A stretch of DNA of 64,000 bases from Thermococcus sp. MAR1 (GCF_012027305.1 NZ_SNUF01000002.1:62001-126000); one strand, 5' to 3'; positions 48,363 to 56,976 are shown, counted from the first letter of the stretch. Translations and numbers: made by a program. The notes: a model not told the origin generated them from the sequence alone.

Positions 48363-49772
48363 ATGGAGGCACCAAAGCTCGATTTCCTGTTTTATCCGAA
48401 GAGCGTCGCTGTCATCGGGGCGTCAAACGTCCCCGGAAAGATAGGAAACTCGATAATGCGCTCGATAACGCTCAACTTCAGCGGAAAGGTCTACGCCGTC
48501 AACGTCAAGGGCGGCGAGGTCGAGGTCAACGGGAAGCGCTTTAAAGTTTACAGGAGCATTAAGGAGATACCGGACGAGGTTGACGTCGCAGTCATAGCGG
48601 TTCCGGCGAAGTTTGTGCCAGATGTTATAGACGAGTGCGGCGAGAAGGGCGTTAAAGGGGCTGTTGTCATCTCCGCTGGCTTCAAGGAGGCCGGAAGGGC
48701 AGAGCTTGAGGAGGAACTCGTTAAGCGTGCCAGGAAGTGGGGAATAAGGCTTGTCGGCCCGAACTGTCTCGGCGTCACCAACCTCGAGAACGGCTTCGAC
48801 TGCAACTTCAACCCGCCGGAGAGACAGGCCAGGCCGGCCTTCGGAAAGGTCGCCTTCATGAGCCAGAGTGGAGCGTTCGGCGCTGCAATCCTCGACTGGG
48901 CCGCCAGCCACAAGATAGGAATGAGCAAGTTCATCAGCCTCGGAAACATGGCCGACCTCGACGAGAGCGATTTCATAGCCTACCTCGGTCAGGATGAGAA
49001 GACCGGAGTTATCACCGGCTACATCGAGGGCGTCAAGGACGGTAGGAAGTTCTTCAACGTCGCCAAGGAGGTCACCCTCAGGAAGCCCATCATCATCCTC
49101 AAGGCCGGCAGGACCGAGGCTGGAGCTAAAGCAGCAGCAAGCCACACCGGTTCGCTCGCCGGTTCCTACAAGATATATGAGGCCGCCTTTGAGCAGACCG
49201 GTGTTCTGAGCGCCAAGAGTATGCGCCAGCTCTTCAACTACGCCAAAGCTCTGGCCATGCAGAAGCCGGCCAAAGGAAACCGCGTGGCCATAGTCACCAA
49301 CGGCGGTGGAGCCGGAGTCATGATGAGCGACGGCCTGCTCGAGAAGGGAATGAAGCTCGCCGAGCTGAGCGAAGAGACCAACGAGCGCTTTAGGAATGCC
49401 ATAGAGAGGAGGGAGCTTCCCGAGCACATGAGTTACAAGAACCCAATCGACATCATCGGCGACGCCCCGTCGAGCCGCTATGAGATAGCGATGCGCTACG
49501 CGCTGGAGGATGAAAACGTCGATGTCCTCGTCGTCATAGCTCTCTTCCAGAGTCCTGCTTTGGATGAGGGAATCGTCGAGGCGATGGCTAAGATGAAGGC
49601 CTACGGCAAGCCGATAGTCTTCGTTGCCCCAGGTGGAGATTATCCCCACAAGATGGCCAGGAACATCGAGCTCAAGGGCGTTCCTGTCTACGAGACCGTC
49701 GAGGACGGCGTCGATGCCGTCTACGCCCTCGTCAAGTACGGCGAGTGGCTGGGGGAGAACGGGAAGCTCTAA
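48363..49772 (+). CDS. ADP-forming acyl-CoA synthetase, alpha subunit (paralogue 2, ACS I-like)
   Basis: 469 aa. Same domain order as the protein at 12846: FYPKSVAVIGASNVPGKIGNSI (CoA-binding Rossmann), GPNCLGVTNLENGFDCNF, SQSGAFGAAILDW, and the phosphohistidine loop SHTGSLAGSYKIY. It looks like the broad-specificity ACS I alpha subunit of Thermococcales, making ATP from acetyl-CoA and other acyl-CoAs; isoform choice is by resemblance. GGAGGTGG precedes ATG 48363; a TATA-like CTTAAATA lies at 48322-48329. No beta subunit nearby. Confidence 0.9.
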   Translation: MEAPKLDFLFYPKSVAVIGASNVPGKIGNSIMRSITLNFSGKVYAVNVKGGEVEVNGKRFKVYRSIKEIPDEVDVAVIAVPAKFVPDVIDECGEKGVKGAVVISAGFKEAGRAELEEELVKRARKWGIRLVGPNCLGVTNLENGFDCNFNPPERQARPAFGKVAFMSQSGAFGAAILDWAASHKIGMSKFISLGNMADLDESDFIAYLGQDEKTGVITGYIEGVKDGRKFFNVAKEVTLRKPIIILKAGRTEAGAKAAASHTGSLAGSYKIYEAAFEQTGVLSAKSMRQLFNYAKALAMQKPAKGNRVAIVTNGGGAGVMMSDGLLEKGMKLAELSEETNERFRNAIERRELPEHMSYKNPIDIIGDAPSSRYEIAMRYALEDENVDVLVVIALFQSPALDEGIVEAMAKMKAYGKPIVFVAPGGDYPHKMARNIELKGVPVYETVEDGVDAVYALVKYGEWLGENGKL

Positions 49773-49819
49773 GGTTGTATCTCTCCTTCTTAAAACTTTT
49801 AAAATTGAGGGGCAAGTGT

Positions 49820-50914
49820 ATGAAGATGACACAGGACTTCCATAAGGGTCATGAGAGACTCCTGCAAGGAAATCTACTTGCCTCATATTTTATTGGCCCT
49901 ACTGCGGAGAAAGTTGTGTGTATTGGAAAACGGAGGTTTGTATTACCTTTCAGACTATTAGCCCTTTTACTGTTCCCTTTGACCATCAGAACCTATTACG
50001 TCTATGTAGACGAGGGAATAACTAATCTTTTTCACTTGGCTCTTGATCCAGTCCTGTTTCTTTCTGGCGTTCTTATCATATACCCATCTGCCCGAGTGTT
50101 CTTGGATTTTTCTTCAGATGGTTACCTCCCGCAGTTGCTTGGGACGTTGAACTCTATCACTAAAGGCACAGTCATGTTTAGGTTTTCTGCCTCGCGATCC
50201 AACTTTGCGGTAGTCCTTGCAGGATTGGTATTGTGGGTGTTATGGCTACTTGGGTTGAGAAAGCTAAACATCGAGCTTACAGCACTCCTATTTATTTTAA
50301 CGGTCGCTTACATGATGTTTTGGCTTCCAGTATTTTCATTAATTCACTATATTTACACCATAGTGAAATTTGCGCATTCAGTCCTCGATGAGACTAATAT
50401 AGCAAATTTGGAATTTAAAGCTCTTTTCCAGGATCATCTTCTTTCAAGAAATCCAATAATACGCTTTGTGGGATTCAAAAAACGGCTGGAGCTGATATTC
50501 ACTCCAATAATTCGAATCATGCTGAACGTTTTGTTCGTAATAGTTCTGGCTTTTGTCGCCATAATAATTCTCTATATTCTATCAAAAACCTATTCTGTGC
50601 CGCACACTGAATTTGTAGGTGCTGGATATGCAGCGGTTCTAATACTCGTCGCATCATTGCTGATTTTTGGATGGTTGATTTATATCATTGTCCGGCTTTC
50701 AATAAACTTGAAGGAGATCCTCCTAATTGAGCTGAAGGAACTCAAGCTGGATCCGACTCTTACAGCGCGTGAAGTAATGGCCCTGGATGAGATCGATAAC
50801 ATCCTTTCTGCTACATCAGTTCTTCTGATTCCCTCAAGGACAATACTGGAGATCATCACCGCAGTTTTGACTATTGTTGGGGTTGTTCTGACCCTGCTTC
50901 AATATGTATCGTAG
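49820..50914 (+). CDS. Orphan polytopic membrane protein with AT-rich codons
   Basis: 364 aa with about six hydrophobic helices (near 47-60, 75-90, 125-145, 150-175, 230-255, 265-290) and another at the C terminus. Codon choice (many AAA, ATA, TTT, TTA) is clearly more AT-rich than its neighbours, suggesting recent gain or relaxed selection. Start at ATG 49820 (MKMTQDFHKGHERLL) with GAGGGG upstream. No family recognised. Confidence 0.7.
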   Translation: MKMTQDFHKGHERLLQGNLLASYFIGPTAEKVVCIGKRRFVLPFRLLALLLFPLTIRTYYVYVDEGITNLFHLALDPVLFLSGVLIIYPSARVFLDFSSDGYLPQLLGTLNSITKGTVMFRFSASRSNFAVVLAGLVLWVLWLLGLRKLNIELTALLFILTVAYMMFWLPVFSLIHYIYTIVKFAHSVLDETNIANLEFKALFQDHLLSRNPIIRFVGFKKRLELIFTPIIRIMLNVLFVIVLAFVAIIILYILSKTYSVPHTEFVGAGYAAVLILVASLLIFGWLIYIIVRLSINLKEILLIELKELKLDPTLTAREVMALDEIDNILSATSVLLIPSRTILEIITAVLTIVGVVLTLLQYVS

Positions 50915-50923
50915 GGCAAAAAC

Positions 50924-50930
50924 TTTAAAT
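50924..50930 (+). promoter_or_regulatory. TATA box upstream of the trpS leader ORF
   Basis: TTTAAAT, centred 27 nt before the ATG at 50954, predicting a transcript that begins at that ATG. It lies 10 nt after the stop of the preceding gene. Confidence 0.55.
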
Positions 50931-50953
50931 CCCCTTCTTCCCTTTCTCTTCCC

Positions 50954-50983
50954 ATGCGCGGTGGTCGTTTTTGGCCCTGGTGA
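50954..50983 (+). CDS. Possible leader peptide MRGGRFWPW upstream of trpS
   Basis: Nine codons and a stop (ATG CGC GGT GGT CGT TTT TGG CCC TGG TGA). The ATG sits at the predicted transcription start, so it would be read as a leaderless ORF. Two of its last three residues are Trp, and the next gene, 65 nt on, is tryptophanyl-tRNA synthetase. The layout resembles bacterial amino-acid leader peptides. Translation is not shown, and no classic terminator/antiterminator pair is evident. Confidence 0.45.
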   Translation: MRGGRFWPW

Positions 50984-51048
50984 AGCCTTCCTCTTCTGCC
51001 CCGGCTTAGCCTTGGGTTTCGTTTCCACTGGAAATGGAGGTGTTTTGA

Positions 51049-52203
51049 ATGGACGAATTTAAAGTCACTCCCTGGGACGTTGAGGGTGTTGTGGACTACG
51101 CGAAGCTGATAGAGGAATTCGGAACCAGTCCGCTGACGGACGAACTGATAGAGAAAACAGCAGAGCTGACGAAGAGCGAACTGCCAATATTCTTCAGGAG
51201 GAGGTTCTTCTTCTCCCACAGGGACTATGACAAGGTTTTAGCCGACTACGAGAGCGGAAAGGGCTTTTTCCTTTACACCGGCAGGGGCCCGAGCGGTCCG
51301 ATGCACATAGGCCACATCATTCCATTCTTCGCCACAAAGTGGCTCCAGGAGAAGTTCGGCGTGAACCTCTACATCCAGATTACTGACGACGAGAAGTTCC
51401 TCTTCAAGGAGAAGCTCACCTTCGACGACACCAAGAAGTGGGCCTACGACAACATCCTTGACATCATAGCTGTCGGCTTCGATCCGGACAAGACCTTCAT
51501 CTTCCAGGACAGCGAGTTCACCAAGATATACGAGATGGCGATACCGATAGCGAAGAAGATAAACTACTCGATGGCCCGTGCTGTTTTTGGCTTCACCGAC
51601 CAGAGCAAGATTGGGATGATATTCTACCCGGCGATACAGGCGGCGCCGACCTTCTTTGAGAAGAAGCGCTGTCTCATTCCAGCGGCCATAGACCAGGACC
51701 CGTACTGGAGGCTCCAGAGGGACTTTGCAGAGAGCCTCGGCTACTACAAGACCGCTGCCATTCACTCCAAGTTCGTGCCAGGGCTCATGGGCCTCGAGGG
51801 CAAGATGAGCGCTTCAAAGCCTGAAACTGCCGTCTACCTCACCGACGACCCGGAGGAGGCCGGTAAGAAGATATGGAAGTACGCTTTAACCGGCGGAAGG
51901 GCCACGGCGAAGGAGCAGCGCGAGAAGGGCGGCGAGCCCGAGAAGTGCGTCGTCTTCAAGTGGTTCGAGATATTCTTTGAGCCGGACGACAAGAAGCTCA
52001 TGGAGCGCTACCACGCGTGTAAGAGCGGTGAGCTTCTCTGCGGCCAGTGCAAGCGCGAGCTGATTGAGAGGGTCCAGGCTTTCCTGAAGGAGCACCAGAA
52101 GAAGCGCAAAGAAGCGGAAAAGAAGGTCGAGAAGTTCAAGTACACCGGTGAGCTGGCGAGGGAGCAGTGGGAGAAGAGCATCCCGGAGCCGCTGAGGGGC
52201 TGA
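51049..52203 (+). CDS. trpS: Tryptophanyl-tRNA synthetase
   Basis: 384 aa, class Ic synthetase of the archaeal/eukaryotic type. N-terminal extension (1-75), Rossmann fold with TGRGPSGPMHIGHIIPF (HIGH motif) and QITDDEKFLF, then GLEGKMSASKPETAVYL (KMSAS) and a C-terminal helical domain with an HACKSGELLCGQCKRE Cys group. GGAGGTG lies 6 nt before the ATG, just after an ORB-like hairpin TTTCCACTGGAAA (51022-51034). Confidence 0.96.
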   Translation: MDEFKVTPWDVEGVVDYAKLIEEFGTSPLTDELIEKTAELTKSELPIFFRRRFFFSHRDYDKVLADYESGKGFFLYTGRGPSGPMHIGHIIPFFATKWLQEKFGVNLYIQITDDEKFLFKEKLTFDDTKKWAYDNILDIIAVGFDPDKTFIFQDSEFTKIYEMAIPIAKKINYSMARAVFGFTDQSKIGMIFYPAIQAAPTFFEKKRCLIPAAIDQDPYWRLQRDFAESLGYYKTAAIHSKFVPGLMGLEGKMSASKPETAVYLTDDPEEAGKKIWKYALTGGRATAKEQREKGGEPEKCVVFKWFEIFFEPDDKKLMERYHACKSGELLCGQCKRELIERVQAFLKEHQKKRKEAEKKVEKFKYTGELAREQWEKSIPEPLRG

Positions 52204-52275
52204 GCCGGATTTTTAATCTATTTTCTCGAAACTTTTTTATACTCGCTGAGGTTAACTTTTACCGGTGAGTTAAAG

Positions 52276-54054
52276 GTGAGGAAGGCCCTTCTTGCTTCCC
52301 TGGTTATTCTCGTGGTTCTCGTGAGCGGCTGTCTCGGTGGGAATACGACAACCGGAACGACATCAACTGGATCGGCCTCGAACACAGTTTCGTCCCTTCA
52401 ATCACCGGCTTCTCAGCACAAGACGCCGCTGAAGTTCCTCTACCCAGAAGAGCGGGCTGACGTAAACATGACCTTTGAGAACATGACCGAATTCTTCTGG
52501 AAGACGTATTCTGCAGTGCCTTATTCCCAGCATGGGAACATAAGCGTGAACTACACGGATGGAACCTTCAGGGGCAGGTACGAGTTCGTCCTCACAAATT
52601 TCACCTCTGGAACGCTTTATCTGGCGCTCCTCGTCACCCCGAAGGACCCTATAACCCTCAACATCACCATAGAGGGCGTTCCGCTTGAGCTTTCCCGCAT
52701 GGACGTCTACAGATGGGTTGATGAAGATGGCGTTGGTATCGAGATTTACGCGGTCAACGTCTCGACCAGCCTGTCCGAGCTCCACGGCGTTGCCACCTAC
52801 GAGTTTCGATACCTTGAGAACGAGGATTACCTGCGTGAGATGTGGAAGCAGGACGTCCTCATTGGAACCGACTTTTCCTGGTGGGAGTTTGCTTCGAGGA
52901 ATGCAACCATCACGGTAATCCCCACGTTTCCAGAGAACACGGTTTTTGTGCTGTCAGAGTGGGGCATAGTCCGTTCGGGCATGAAGGTCGTTTACAACTC
53001 CTCCCTTAAGCCCTACGAAGGCTTTACACTCTACATCCCGGACATGGAATGGAAGGGCTTCCAGTGGAACGGGGTAAACTTCACCGTCTATTTCACCAAG
53101 AGCATATACAACGAGGAAGGCTTTGATTTGGTTAAAAGGGAGTTCACCTTCGCCATGGGGCTGTACAGCAACCTGACCGGGATTCTTCCGGTTGAAAGGT
53201 TTGATGCCGTCTTCTTCCCTGGTTTGCGGAAGATGATGTACAAACGCTTTGGAAAGAAGCCCTTTGGAATAGATTTAGGACATGTTATACTCGTGGAATG
53301 CCTCGTTGACATGGAAGACTCCGCGGTAAACTATGCTTCAATAATCTTCCATGAGATTGCCCACGAGTGGGCCGGCTATTACGCTTCCTTCGGTTACTTT
53401 AGCGAACCACTGGCAACTTTTATGCAGATGGAAGCATACGGGAGATGGAACCCCGGAGACTATCTCTCCTGGCTGGATCAAAACGAGTACACGACGCTGA
53501 AATATGGGGGCGATGTGCCCTTCTACGAGGTGGTGAGGGACCCGATGAAGTACCCCCGCTCTATCCTCACCCTTTACTGGAAGGGCGCCTTCATGCTCCG
53601 CTCCCTCCGCTTCATCGTTGGAGATGAGACCTTCAACAGGGCCCTTCACGACGTTCTTGAGGAGTGCCACAGCTCCTCCTGCAACTACACGGAATTCATC
53701 AGAACGGTTGAGAACGTTTCCGGCGAAGACCTCGGCTGGTTCTTCGACGAGTGGTTCAACTCAACGCTGTTCCCGGACTACAACATCACCTCCCTGAGCC
53801 TTTCACCGGCGGAGGACGGCTACAACCTGACCTTCACCATCGTCGACGCCAGCAACTTTACGATGCCCGTCCCGGTGCGGATTTACCTCGATGACGAGAG
53901 CTATGTTGAGGGGACGGTCTGGGTTAACGGAACGGCAACGGTGAGCTTTGAACTCCCCTCCAAGCCGGTGAGGATAGTCATCGACCCGGATGAGGTAATG
54001 GCCAATGTGAACAGGGAGTTTGAGGTCAAAGGGATAGAGGTGGATGTGAATTGA
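52276..54054 (+). CDS. Lipoprotein with M1-like gluzincin metallopeptidase domain
   Basis: 592 aa. A lipobox signal (LVSGCLGG, Cys 19) and a Thr/Ser-rich linker, a beta-rich N-terminal region like that of M1 aminopeptidases, then a catalytic region with FHEIAHEWAG (HEXXH zinc site) followed by FSEPLATFM, where SEP stands for the M1 NEG third zinc ligand. The gap between HEXXH and that Glu is about 13 residues, against 18 in standard M1 enzymes. A C-terminal beta domain follows. GTG 52276 start with GGTGAG upstream. Probably an outer-surface peptidase. Confidence 0.8.
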   Translation: MRKALLASLVILVVLVSGCLGGNTTTGTTSTGSASNTVSSLQSPASQHKTPLKFLYPEERADVNMTFENMTEFFWKTYSAVPYSQHGNISVNYTDGTFRGRYEFVLTNFTSGTLYLALLVTPKDPITLNITIEGVPLELSRMDVYRWVDEDGVGIEIYAVNVSTSLSELHGVATYEFRYLENEDYLREMWKQDVLIGTDFSWWEFASRNATITVIPTFPENTVFVLSEWGIVRSGMKVVYNSSLKPYEGFTLYIPDMEWKGFQWNGVNFTVYFTKSIYNEEGFDLVKREFTFAMGLYSNLTGILPVERFDAVFFPGLRKMMYKRFGKKPFGIDLGHVILVECLVDMEDSAVNYASIIFHEIAHEWAGYYASFGYFSEPLATFMQMEAYGRWNPGDYLSWLDQNEYTTLKYGGDVPFYEVVRDPMKYPRSILTLYWKGAFMLRSLRFIVGDETFNRALHDVLEECHSSSCNYTEFIRTVENVSGEDLGWFFDEWFNSTLFPDYNITSLSLSPAEDGYNLTFTIVDASNFTMPVPVRIYLDDESYVEGTVWVNGTATVSFELPSKPVRIVIDPDEVMANVNREFEVKGIEVDVN

Positions 54055-54147
54055 AGCGGGCTCTTAGGTGGTTTTTCCTTCTTCATTATGGGCCCCTATG
54101 ACTTCCAGCGCTCCTCTTCATTTTTAGCAAGTTCGTCGGACGGGTTG

Positions 54148-55113
54148 CTAATCTCTGAACCCCCACTCCTCCTCGAACTCTTTTTCTTCCGTAATTTCCT
54201 CTCCCTTCAGCTCGACCCTGAAGGTCTCCTCGGCTTTAACGTCGCGCCTAAGCCTCATGTCCAGTATCCCCCGTATTATGAACTCACCGTGGCCGAGGAG
54301 AATGGGGCTTCCGGGGAGCTTCCCCACGAGCATCCTGGGGGTAACCGTCCCGTAGGTTCCCACCATGATGACCTTCTCCTCTGGGAGCATCCTCTCCCTG
54401 AACTCAAAGCTCCGACCCTTCCCGATGACCTTCTCGTACTCGAATCCTTCGGTGCTTATGGCGGTCTTAACGGTCCTAGCCTTTGTGAGGGTGGAGTAAA
54501 CCGCCCCCGCTATGAACTTCCCGTCTCCACGGTAGTTTACCTGCGCCGAGTCGCTCTCGGTCACCACCGTTACCGTGCCGCTCCCCCTGACTTCACCCTC
54601 ATCTGTGAAGAAAAGCACCACGATGTTTTTGTAGACCTCGTCGGTTATTCTCACGGCGGGAGCCTTCACGAAACCCGTTCCGTCTGGGGAAACGGCCACC
54701 TTGAACGGTGAGCTCATGAAGGGAATCCGCGAGGCTCTTTTTTTCTCCCCAGAGATGAACTTCCTCTCCACGTGGTAGCTCCTGTTCCTTCCGCTCCCGA
54801 TCCAGTAGCCCATCATCTCAAGCGTTCCCGTCTCGAATTCAAGCTCTTCCGGAAAGGTCACTCCCGAGTCAGAGAAGGTGGAAGAAGCCGCGAACGTTTC
54901 TGCACGTTTGTATTCTCTCCGTCTTCCAAGCAGGGCCCTTAACCCCGCTAGCATCATGAGGAAAAAGAACGCAAAGAAGGCTGCGATAAATATCCTCCCT
55001 TCTGGAACGCTGACGACTATGAAGGCCAGCAGCGCGAGGAAGACCACCATGAAGATGGCCATAGCGGCCAGCGCGACGGTACTTCCCCTCTCTTTGAGGA
55101 TGAAGAGCTTCAT
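54148..55113 (-). CDS. Membrane protein of unknown function
   Basis: 321 aa. Two N-terminal hydrophobic helices (about 13-34 and 40-62) followed by a large, probably cytoplasmic, beta-rich region (SGTVTVVTESDSAQVNYRGD, then EEKVIMVGTYG and GEFIIRGI). The ending is acidic (EEITEEKEFEEEWGF). The layout recalls E3-like/GIDE-type membrane proteins without a RING, a loose resemblance only. GGTGAGAACGT precedes the ATG. Confidence 0.65.
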   Translation of the reverse strand: MKLFILKERGSTVALAAMAIFMVVFLALLAFIVVSVPEGRIFIAAFFAFFFLMMLAGLRALLGRRREYKRAETFAASSTFSDSGVTFPEELEFETGTLEMMGYWIGSGRNRSYHVERKFISGEKKRASRIPFMSSPFKVAVSPDGTGFVKAPAVRITDEVYKNIVVLFFTDEGEVRGSGTVTVVTESDSAQVNYRGDGKFIAGAVYSTLTKARTVKTAISTEGFEYEKVIGKGRSFEFRERMLPEEKVIMVGTYGTVTPRMLVGKLPGSPILLGHGEFIIRGILDMRLRRDVKAEETFRVELKGEEITEEKEFEEEWGFRD

Positions 55114-55204
55114 ACGTTCTCACCTGTGGAAATTCGACCTTATCTTTATTATCCTTTGCGAGCGCTTTATAACTTCAGATGCTCCAATATATCCGGTGTT
55201 GAAG

Positions 55205-55882
55205 ATGGTTCGCCTTCCATTTCGCGACGGCTTTTACGAGCTGAGGCCGAGCAAGATAATCTGCCTCGGCAGGAACTATGCTGAGCACGCAAAGGAAATG
55301 GGGAGTGACGTCCCAGAGGAACCCGTCATCTTCCTCAAGCCCCCGAGCTCACTCATAGGGCCGGGTGAGCCTATAATCCTGCCCAGAATGAGCAAGCGCG
55401 TTGACCACGAGGTTGAGCTGGCGGTGATAATCGGGAAGCGCGGGAGGAGAATCCCGAGGGAAAAGGCGTTCGATTATATCCTCGGCTACACGATACTCCT
55501 TGACATAACTGCCAGAGATCTGCAGCAGGAGGCAAAGAAGAAGGGCCTCCCCTGGACGGTCTCGAAGGGCTTTGACACCTTTGCCCCGGTCGGCCCGAGG
55601 GTCGTTGACAGGCGCGAGCTGAACATAGCAGACCTTGAAATCGGCCTCAGGGTGAACGGCCAACTCAGGCAACTCGGAAGGACGAGCGAGATGATATTCA
55701 AAGTCCCGGAGATAATCGAATACGTCTCAACCATAATGACGCTCGAACCCGGCGACATAATAGCTACTGGAACCCCCGCTGGAGTAGGCCCGCTCAGGCA
55801 CGGCGACAGGGTTGAGGCGTGGATAGAGGGCATCGGTAAGGTCGAGTTCGATGTTCTGGCCGAGGGTTCAATACTCTGCTGA
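55205..55882 (+). CDS. Fumarylacetoacetate hydrolase family protein
   Basis: 225 aa. FAH fold: ICLGRNYAEHAKEMG, PVIFLKPPSSLIGPGEPI, DHEVELAVIIGKRGRRI (metal-binding Glu residues), GYTILLDITARDLQ and GDIIATGTPAGVGPL. Members act as oxaloacetate decarboxylase/tautomerase or acylpyruvate hydrolase; the substrate is uncertain. Start at ATG 55205 (MVRLPFRDGFYEL), 40 nt after a TATA-like CTTTATAA; longer in-frame readings overlap the divergent gene. Confidence 0.88.
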   Translation: MVRLPFRDGFYELRPSKIICLGRNYAEHAKEMGSDVPEEPVIFLKPPSSLIGPGEPIILPRMSKRVDHEVELAVIIGKRGRRIPREKAFDYILGYTILLDITARDLQQEAKKKGLPWTVSKGFDTFAPVGPRVVDRRELNIADLEIGLRVNGQLRQLGRTSEMIFKVPEIIEYVSTIMTLEPGDIIATGTPAGVGPLRHGDRVEAWIEGIGKVEFDVLAEGSILC

Positions 55883-55927
55883 GAAACTTTTTTAAGTTTT
55901 TGCTTTCTAACTATTTTTGGTGGTGCT

Positions 55928-56275
55928 ATGAAGAGGGAGCGTTTGGGGGTCGTCTTCCTGCTGGTTCTCTCTGTTGCGATGGCTGGCTGTCTCGACAACA
56001 ACTTCGTTTACGCCAGGGGAAAGAGCGTCCCACCGGGGGAGAGCAGGGAGTGGCCCTTCAAAGGCCCCGCGAACCTTAGCGTTGAGATAAGCTCCAGCGT
56101 TCCGGTTGAGGTGAAGGTGGTCTCCCCCGACGGAACCGTGCTGAAGGATTTTGGAACCGTCAGGGAGGTAAAAGCGGTCGTTGAGCTTCCTGCTGGGGGG
56201 TGGAAGGTCGTGGTGAAGAACCCCGGCAACGAGACCGCGGTCATTGATGTGACCCTGAAGACGGAGGGGAAGTAG
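55928..56275 (+). CDS. Small lipoprotein (twin 1)
   Basis: 115 aa. Signal peptide with lipobox VAMAGC (Cys 21), then a compact beta-rich domain (VEVKVVSPDGTVLKDFGTVREVKAVVELPAGGWKVVVKNPGNETAVIDVTL). Almost the same pattern recurs in the next gene, so the two are tandem duplicates. GGTGGTGCT precedes the ATG. A bacterial pre-peptidase-like beta-sandwich is a possible relative. Confidence 0.7.
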   Translation: MKRERLGVVFLLVLSVAMAGCLDNNFVYARGKSVPPGESREWPFKGPANLSVEISSSVPVEVKVVSPDGTVLKDFGTVREVKAVVELPAGGWKVVVKNPGNETAVIDVTLKTEGK

Positions 56276-56276
56276 G

Positions 56277-56627
56277 GTGAAGTGGAAGCTGGGCATTCTC
56301 CTTGTGGTGGTGCTTGGGCTAATGAGTTCTGGCTGTGTTTTTCACGGCTTTAGTGGCCATTCAATAAGCCTCAGCGAGACCATAGGTGCGGGAGGAAAGA
56401 TAACCCTCTCCACGGAGGGGCCGGGGATTCTGGAGATGGAGGTCGTTTCTGATATACCCGTCCATGTGAAGCTCGTGTCGGAGGGGGGAGAGGTTCTGAG
56501 GGACTTTGGAATAACTCAAAACGTGAGTACACGACTGAGGGTCTCTTCGGGCAGGTGGTATCTGGTCATATCCAATCCTGGAAATGAAACTGGAACCGTT
56601 AGTGCAAGGCTCTCTGTGTCCTCATAG
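56277..56627 (+). CDS. Small lipoprotein (twin 2)
   Basis: 116 aa. GTG start one base after the stop of twin 1, with GGAGGGGA upstream. Lipobox LMSSGC and the parallel pattern HVKLVSEGGEVLRDFGITQNVSTRLRV, then RWYLVISNPGNETGTVSARL. The NPGNET motif is shared with twin 1. Function unknown; probably surface-exposed. Confidence 0.7.
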   Translation: MKWKLGILLVVVLGLMSSGCVFHGFSGHSISLSETIGAGGKITLSTEGPGILEMEVVSDIPVHVKLVSEGGEVLRDFGITQNVSTRLRVSSGRWYLVISNPGNETGTVSARLSVSS

Positions 56628-56976
56628 GTTCGAGTTTCGTTCGGTTTGCCGTGGATTTTTCCTATATCCCTTTCAAAATGGGGTATTCAACAGGTAATCG
56701 TTCGTATCATCCTATGGGTGGTCAAAGTTTTTTCGAGATCTTGATGTCGTAATGTGCGTTGGTGTCCACTTGTCTATCCTCCTGATGAATTTTTATTCAT
56801 GCTAAGACTAAAAACGGCATAGAAGTTCCTTTCAACTCGTTTCTGGTTTTAACTTCGCGTTCTTGACTTTTACAGGGCTGAAAAACTTTATATTCTGAAA
56901 CGGGCCAACCTCCAAGGAATGCACATTCCTAAAGAATGTGGACATGAATGCTCATAACTGTACAGGAGGTTGGGAG
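56628..56976 (+). promoter_or_regulatory. Long upstream region of the OPT transporter with TATA box and nested inverted repeats
   Basis: TATA TTTATATT at 56887-56894 predicts transcription from about 56914-56918. Downstream are AGGAAT-GCAC-ATTCCT (56915-56930) and the overlapping CACATTC-CTAAA-GAATGTG (56922-56940), which cannot form together. CCAACCTCC (56905-56913) is the exact complement of the Shine-Dalgarno region GGAGGTTGG (56965-56973), though it would lie just before the predicted transcript start. An ATGAAT-TTTT-ATTCAT hairpin lies further up (56785-56800). No gene seen in 56628-56900. Confidence 0.5.

Noticed and set aside
48423-49886. Long antisense frame (487 codons) over the acyl-CoA synthetase alpha gene
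   Set aside because: Same cause: GC-rich codons on the other strand keep the frame open. No domain or start signal.
54878-55204. N-terminal extension of the FAH-family protein
   Set aside because: It runs antisense through the divergent membrane-protein gene; ATG 55205 gives the normal family length and has its own TATA box.
56783-56880. C/D-box small RNA upstream of the OPT gene
   Set aside because: A TGATGA and a CTGA are present, but about 90 nt apart, without internal D'/C' boxes in the usual places.
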